From contig JALFJQ010000064.1 of assembly GCA_022775085.1 (NCBI GenBank), positions 42,146 to 106,145 on the forward strand: DNA of 64,000 nucleotides, read 5' to 3'. Under the pieces are notes generated by a model, which saw only the letters and a list, made by a program, of their open reading frames with translations, ran no database searches and was not told the DNA's origin. The stretch comes from Clostridiales bacterium. GTDB lineage: Bacteria > Bacillota > Clostridia > Oscillospirales > Oscillospiraceae. The position numbers were made by a program, and so were the translations under genes. Shown here piece by piece: positions 63,461-64,000 of the stretch (position 1 is the first letter of the stretch; the number at the start of each line of letters is the position of its first letter).

Positions 63461-64000
63461 ATGTTTGAACTGAAAAAGACGGAAGGCAAGGCCCGGCGGG
63501 GCGAATTTACCTGTGCCCACGGCACCGTCCAGACCCCGGTCTTTATGAATGTGGGCACACAAGGTGCCATCAAGGGTGCGCTGAGTGCGGAGGATCTAAA
63601 GAATATTGGCTGTCAGGTAGAGCTGTCCAATACCTACCACCTGCACCTTCGCCCGACGGACAAGGTTGTCCGGGAAATGGGCGGCCTGCATAAGTTCATG
63701 ACTTGGGACGGGCCGATTCTGACTGACTCCGGTGGATTTCAGGTATTCAGCCTGTCCTCCCTGCGAAAGATTAAAGAAGAGGGAGTTTATTTTGCCTCCC
63801 ATATTGACGGACGCAAAATTTTCATGGGCCCGGAGGAGAGTATGCAGATCCAGTCCAACCTGGGCTCCACCAACGCCATGGCCATTGACGAGTGCATCGA
63901 GAACCCCTCCCCCTAAGACTATGTGAAGCAGTCTGTGGAGCGGACAGCCCGCTGGCTCCGCCGGTGCCGGGCAGAGATGGACAGGCTCAACAGCCTGCCG
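63461..64000 (+). pseudogene. tgt: Queuine tRNA-ribosyltransferase (tgt), in-frame TAA and cut by the window end
   Basis: Exchanges guanine for preQ1 at the wobble position of GUN-anticodon tRNAs. The N-terminal TIM-barrel part is intact: [46 protein letters not shown] (nucleophile-side motif). After [10 protein letters not shown] at 63914-63916 stands TAA, where homologues have Tyr (TAC), and the same frame continues DYVKQSVERTARWLRRC, exactly as the family does, to base 64000. So one base substitution appears to stop the gene after 151 residues. The 3' end, with the zinc site, is outside the window. Mutation, sequencing error or recoding cannot be told apart here. Confidence 0.85.

Overview
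The window is about 64 kb of ordinary-to-slightly-high-GC bacterial chromosome from a spore-forming Clostridia-type Firmicute, most likely near the Oscillospiraceae/Ruminococcaceae (this placement is inference). The evidence is: a SpoVAD/SpoVAE operon behind a sigma-G promoter, a GerW/YtfJ sporulation gene, T-box leaders in front of pheST and alaS, a large Gram-positive-type SRP RNA next to dnaX, an IspH-ribosomal-protein-S1 fusion, IreB, an scpAB block and strong AGGAGG ribosome binding sites. No phage, IS transposase, CRISPR array, tRNA or rRNA gene was seen. Most of the window is core genome.

Layout. 1-2877: AddA helicase-nuclease, 5' end cut by the window edge. 2929-4579: leftward spore operon (spoVAD, spoVAE, a 40-residue Asn/Gln-rich peptide gene, terminator). 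4615-5559: two GNAT acetyltransferases. 5622-7386: leftward SH3/NlpC-P60 cell-wall hydrolase, an unknown 96-residue protein with a palindromic operator in its promoter, and ireB. 7482-11287: leftward pheST with a T-box leader. 11312-13297: nnrD, a lipoprotein and a MazF-like toxin. 13340-16477: gltX (leftward), trpS and a small membrane protein. 16533-22309: M20 amidohydrolase, TrkA-TrkH potassium uptake, M29 aminopeptidase, with two palindromic repeat elements around the latter. 22600-24829: rpmE, hflX, an IMPACT-family gene.

25060-32384 is a macromolecular-synthesis run: dgt, dnaG, a sigma-70 factor, a second degenerate sigma-like gene overlapping it, cmk and the ispH-rpsA fusion. 32473-35579 holds small proteins and a Dabb/ACT/PFL cluster. 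35747-39972 is scpA-scpB-DUF2953-ytfJ-D,D-carboxypeptidase-rRNA pseudouridine synthase. 40071-43803 is an RpiR regulator, a BaiN/HI0933 flavoprotein and a GtrII-type membrane glycosyltransferase. 43901-47076 is acpP, SRP RNA, dnaX, ybaB/EbfC, recR. An AT-rich islet with a nucleotidyltransferase follows (47090-47849), then an EamA transporter, PepF, a small unknown and a reduced PaaK-like protein. 52116-55068 is T-box-controlled alaS. 55123-61415 is comEC, holA, an RNase M5-like gene, an ABC-F ATPase and a frameshifted GNAT gene. The end carries an Mrp/NBP35 ATPase, queA, and tgt, which is interrupted by an in-frame TAA and runs off the edge.

Most interesting points: the overlapping pair of sigma-70 genes in which the second carries a region-1.1-like N-terminus but a degraded DNA-binding core; the Asn/Gln-rich peptide gene ending a sigma-G operon that lacks spoVAC; a compensatory swap in the SRP RNA apical stem; a shortened adenylate-forming protein beside alaS; palindromic dispersed elements; an AT-rich patch inside ispH; and two broken genes (tgt, GNAT).
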